A program made the position numbers and the translations under genes. The notes below the pieces were generated by a model, which worked only from the letters and a program-made list of their open reading frames with translations, was not told the origin of the DNA and ran no database searches. Below are positions 61,641 through 64,000 of a stretch of 64,000 nt of DNA, in pieces; position 1 is the first letter of the stretch; the number at the start of each line of letters is the position of its first letter. Source of the DNA: Anaerolineales bacterium (GTDB lineage: Bacteria > Chloroflexota > Anaerolineae > Anaerolineales > Villigracilaceae); contig JAIXKJ010000001.1 of NCBI GenBank assembly GCA_026928255.1, positions 465,943-529,942 of the forward strand, read 5' to 3'.

Positions 61641-64000
61641 TTACAGGAGCAACTCCAACGCCTTTTTCGCCAAACTCAACACGGGCGCGCCGATGCGCTC
61701 TAAATTCTGCGCCGCTTTGATTAAGCCTTCTACGCTGACTTTTATCTTCGCTTTGTTCGGCTCGGCGCGTTGGGCTTGCTTTTGCAGGTCTTCCAACTCT
61801 TCTTGAATGATTTCTCGCGTTTTTGAATCTTCAACTTTTTCGAGCAAGGCTTGGGCGCTGACGATTAATTCGGACAGTAGAGGCATTAAGTCCGCGTTGA
61901 CGGTTTGGGTGATTTGATTATTTGAACCCGCGCTGAGAACGCTGCCCGTTACGTCGCCAGTAACTTCAATGTGCTGGTGATAATGAACTTCTCGCGGCGC
62001 GTCAGAATCGCGTCCCCGCTCGCGCTCTTCATCTTTCTTGCGCTCTGCGGGCGTTACAAAGCCGTTCAGCAGTTCGCTCAGGTTGACGGCGACGACGCGC
62101 CCTTGATAAGGGACTCTATACTCGCGTTCGGTCTTTGCCATCATTTTCATCTCGCCGAAGGGCAGCGCCAGTTCGGGGTATTGCGGCGGGTAGATGTAGG
62201 CTTCGGGCGCGGTTTTAAACATGGCGTGAATCTCGTCGAAGTAGCCGCGCACGACCGCCAGCGCGTCGCGGCGCGCGGACTCTTCGCCCTGCACATACAC
62301 GTTGACGCGTTTCTCGCGTTCGTCGGCGCGGACGAGGGCGCGGTTGCCGCCCAACTGCAAGACCGCGCCATAACGCCAAACCTGCCACTCGAAAATCCGC
62401 GCGGAGGCTTTGACGATGAAACGCGCGATGACGCTGGACAGCAGTTCGGGGTAGCGGTACTCGAATTTCATGGCAGAAGCCCAATCGCCGAGGGCGGCGG
62501 GCTCGTCCTTTTCCATCAGGCTCGGCAGCCAGTACGAGTCGCCTTCGGCGCGGTAGCACAACTCAAAGCGTTCGAGCAGTTTGACGATCTCTTCGGCGTG
62601 GCGGCGGTAGGCGGGTTCGGGGTCGAAGATTTCGTGCAGCAAATCCTTGTTCAGCCAGCCCTTATTGACGTCCTTCAATTTGGCGTTGGTGATAATCAGG
62701 TACACGCCGCGCGTAACCCAATCGGGGTTGAGCACGCCCAGCGCGGGCAAGAGCGGGCGCCCGTCCGCGTCGCGGAAGTATAAGACCGTGCCGAGGTCGT
62801 GCAGCAGGTCGAGCAGGGTGTCCTGGTCGGCTTCGTCGTCCACGCCGTGCGCTTTGCAGATTTCGAGGTAGCGCTCGTGGGAAATGTGCGGCTCTGCGAG
62901 GTTCTCCAAATCGTCCTTGACAGCGAGGTAATCGGCGCTGAAAAGCACGCGCACCTGCGGCATGGCGCGCGCTTCGCGCTCGATCGTCTGGCGCAGTTCG
63001 TCCATGCCCGTCGCGTCGCGGGCGGAGGTGGCGACGAAGGCGCGGATGTTGGGGTACTTCTCGCGCAGGCGGCGCTTCTCGACGTCCATCTCGTGCTGGT
63101 CGCTCTTGTTGCCGACCAAAATCACGGGCGCGTTTTGGCTGAAGGCGTTGATCAGCGTCAGCCAGTATTCGACCTTGTTCTGTTCGAGGCTGGCGCGCGA
63201 GTCGAAGACCAGCAGGTAGAGGCTGCGCCCCGAGAAGAAGAACTGGTGCGTGGCGTGCATGTGCTCCTGCCCGCCGAAGTCCCAGACTTGAGCGCGCAAC
63301 TCACCGAGCGGCAGGGCGCGGCGCTCGACCACTAGCGTGCTGTCTTCGTTTTCGTTGAAGGCGTCGTCAATCAGGCGGCGGACGACGGAGGTTTTGCCCA
63401 CGCCGCCTTCGCCGACCACCAGCAGGCGGGCTTCGTTCAGCGCCCGTCCGCCGCCGGCGTGGATGCGTTCGTAATGTGCGAGGATTTCTTGGGCATGCGG
63501 GCTCCCTTCCCATGGTCTTTCTTTATCCTCCAACCACTTGGCGGGGATGGCGATTTCCAACGGGTTGCCGCGCAAGGAGATTTTTTCTAAATTGTTGAGC
63601 GCACTAATCTCGGGCGGCAGGCTGGTAAGTTGATTGTCCCAGAGGATAAGCCTTGTGAGATTTTTGAGCGCGCCAATTTCGGACGGCAGACTGGCGAGGC
63701 AATTGTTGTAAAGATCAAGTTCCGTGAGATTTGTGAGCGCGCCAATTTCGGACAGCAGGCTGGCGAGTTGATTAAATGAAAGGTCAAGTGCCGTGAGATT
63801 TTTGAGCGCACCAATTTCGGGCGGTAGGCTGGCGAATTGATTGACTGAAAGGCTAAGCGTCATAAGATTTGTGAGCGCGCCGATTTCAGGCGGCAGGCTA
63901 GCAAGTTTATTCTTATGAAGCTTAAGTCTCGTGAGATTTGTGAGCGCGCCGATTTCGGGCGGCAGGCTGGCGAGTTGATTATTATGAAGGTCAAGTTTCG
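61641..64000 (-). CDS. Roco protein (leucine-rich repeats, Roc GTPase, COR), 5' end outside the window
   Basis: The frame is open from the stop at 61641 to the window end, so the N-terminus is missing. Visible parts in order: six 23-residue leucine-rich repeats (LPPEIGALTNLTxLxLxxNxLxS type), a Roc GTPase domain (P-loop GEGGVGKTS, G3 DFGGQEHMH, G4 GNKSD), a COR dimerisation region (about 300 residues), and a C-terminal region with HYHQHIEVTGDVTGSVLSAGSNNQI and a helical bundle. The GDVxGS/GxNN segment recalls linkers in large signalling and conflict-system proteins. Roco proteins are nucleotide switches; no partner gene is visible. An ATG at 63863 is internal to the repeats and not the start. 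Confidence 0.92.
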   Translation of the reverse strand, partial: KLDLHNNQLASLPPEIGALTNLTRLKLHKNKLASLPPEIGALTNLMTLSLSVNQFASLPPEIGALKNLTALDLSFNQLASLLSEIGALTNLTELDLYNNCLASLPSEIGALKNLTRLILWDNQLTSLPPEISALNNLEKISLRGNPLEIAIPAKWLEDKERPWEGSPHAQEILAHYERIHAGGGRALNEARLLVVGEGGVGKTSVVRRLIDDAFNENEDSTLVVERRALPLGELRAQVWDFGGQEHMHATHQFFFSGRSLYLLVFDSRASLEQNKVEYWLTLINAFSQNAPVILVGNKSDQHEMDVEKRRLREKYPNIRAFVATSARDATGMDELRQTIEREARAMPQVRVLFSADYLAVKDDLENLAEPHISHERYLEICKAHGVDDEADQDTLLDLLHDLGTVLYFRDADGRPLLPALGVLNPDWVTRGVYLIITNAKLKDVNKGWLNKDLLHEIFDPEPAYRRHAEEIVKLLERFELCYRAEGDSYWLPSLMEKDEPAALGDWASAMKFEYRYPELLSSVIARFIVKASARIFEWQVWRYGAVLQLGGNRALVRADEREKRVNVYVQGEESARRDALAVVRGYFDEIHAMFKTAPEAYIYPPQYPELALPFGEMKMMAKTEREYRVPYQGRVVAVNLSELLNGFVTPAERKKDEERERGRDSDAPREVHYHQHIEVTGDVTGSVLSAGSNNQITQTVNADLMPLLSELIVSAQALLEKVEDSKTREIIQEELEDLQKQAQRAEPNKAKIKVSVEGLIKAAQNLERIGAPVLSLAKKALELLL
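63586..64000 (-). repeat. 69-bp tandem repeats coding for leucine-rich repeats
   Basis: The units starting at 63586, 63655, 63724, 63793, 63862 and 63931 are exactly 69 bp apart and very similar at the DNA level. This suggests recent expansion or homogenisation. The array continues past the window. Confidence 0.88.

Overview
The window looks like a chromosomal segment of a member of the Anaerolineae or a close relative (phylum Chloroflexota). This is an inference: the solute-binding proteins are lipoproteins with Ala/Thr/Glu/Pro-rich linkers after an LAAC lipobox, ROK-type sugar regulators are frequent, a Roadblock/LC7 fragment of the MglB type is present, and gene content is that of a carbohydrate-fermenting heterotroph. 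No rRNA or tRNA gene is present to fix the taxonomy. Genes run in many short convergent and divergent operons, often separated by clear intrinsic terminators.

Layout. 1-4.9 kb: end of a Roadblock protein, pyrG, and a translationally coupled glgA-malQ pair. 5.0-12.5 kb: a type I restriction-modification operon (hsdR, hsdM, hsdS) interrupted between hsdR and hsdM by an IS200-like single-tyrosine transposase of the REP-associated (RAYT) kind, which sits inside arrays of a 15-nt palindrome; the same palindromes also follow hsdS. 12.5-14.7 kb: Nramp manganese/iron transporter with its DtxR-family regulator, a DtxR-like operator and a well-formed divergent promoter region. 14.7-22.5 kb: an amino-sugar-like import and catabolic operon (ROK regulator, ROK-like kinase, PIG-L deacetylase, ABC binding protein, two permeases, SIS isomerase) without its own ATPase. 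22.6-26.0 kb: ATP-grasp ligase, DUF47/PiT phosphate pair, lipoprotein. 26.0-26.3 kb: a MITE-like element. 26.3-34.0 kb: metE and a redox/repair group (FAD oxidoreductase, ICL/PEP-mutase family, DsbA-like protein, AhpD-like protein, AlkA-like glycosylase, DUF488, DUF2249, cupin). 34.1-34.8 kb: an isolated rpsD. 34.9-40.7 kb: an FTR1 permease, imelysin-like lipoprotein, b-type cytochrome and pentaheme cytochrome c in a row. 40.8-49.3 kb: GH18 chitinase, spermidine-synthase-like membrane fusion, EamA exporter, superoxide dismutase, ferredoxin and a split membrane/GAF/HTH regulator. 49.4-61.5 kb: a malto-oligosaccharide uptake and hydrolysis locus (two GH13 enzymes, two permeases, binding protein, MsmX/UgpC-like ATPase, MFS, ROK repressor) and enolase. 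61.6-64 kb: an LRR-Roc-COR (Roco) protein that runs off the window.

The points most worth a second look are: (1) a DsbA/FrnE-like gene at 30746-31417 whose only in-frame stop is a UGA exactly where the first Cys of the CPWC active site should be, followed by a hairpin with a bulged U resembling a bacterial SECIS, hence a candidate selenoprotein; (2) the RAYT gene and its palindrome arrays built into a type I R-M operon, with a 130-bp direct repeat bracketing the transposase; (3) an FTR1/imelysin operon joined to membrane b-type and pentaheme c-type cytochromes, possibly a redox-coupled iron uptake system; (4) a membrane-GAF-HTH regulator split by a frameshift.

The carbohydrate genes fit together: extracellular or surface GH13 and GH18 enzymes release oligosaccharides, two ABC systems import them (probably sharing the single ATPase at 56468-57568), and cytoplasmic GH13, MalQ, GlgA, the SIS/ROK enzymes and enolase carry the sugars into glycogen metabolism and glycolysis. 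The functions are deduced from motifs and context; no database search was possible.
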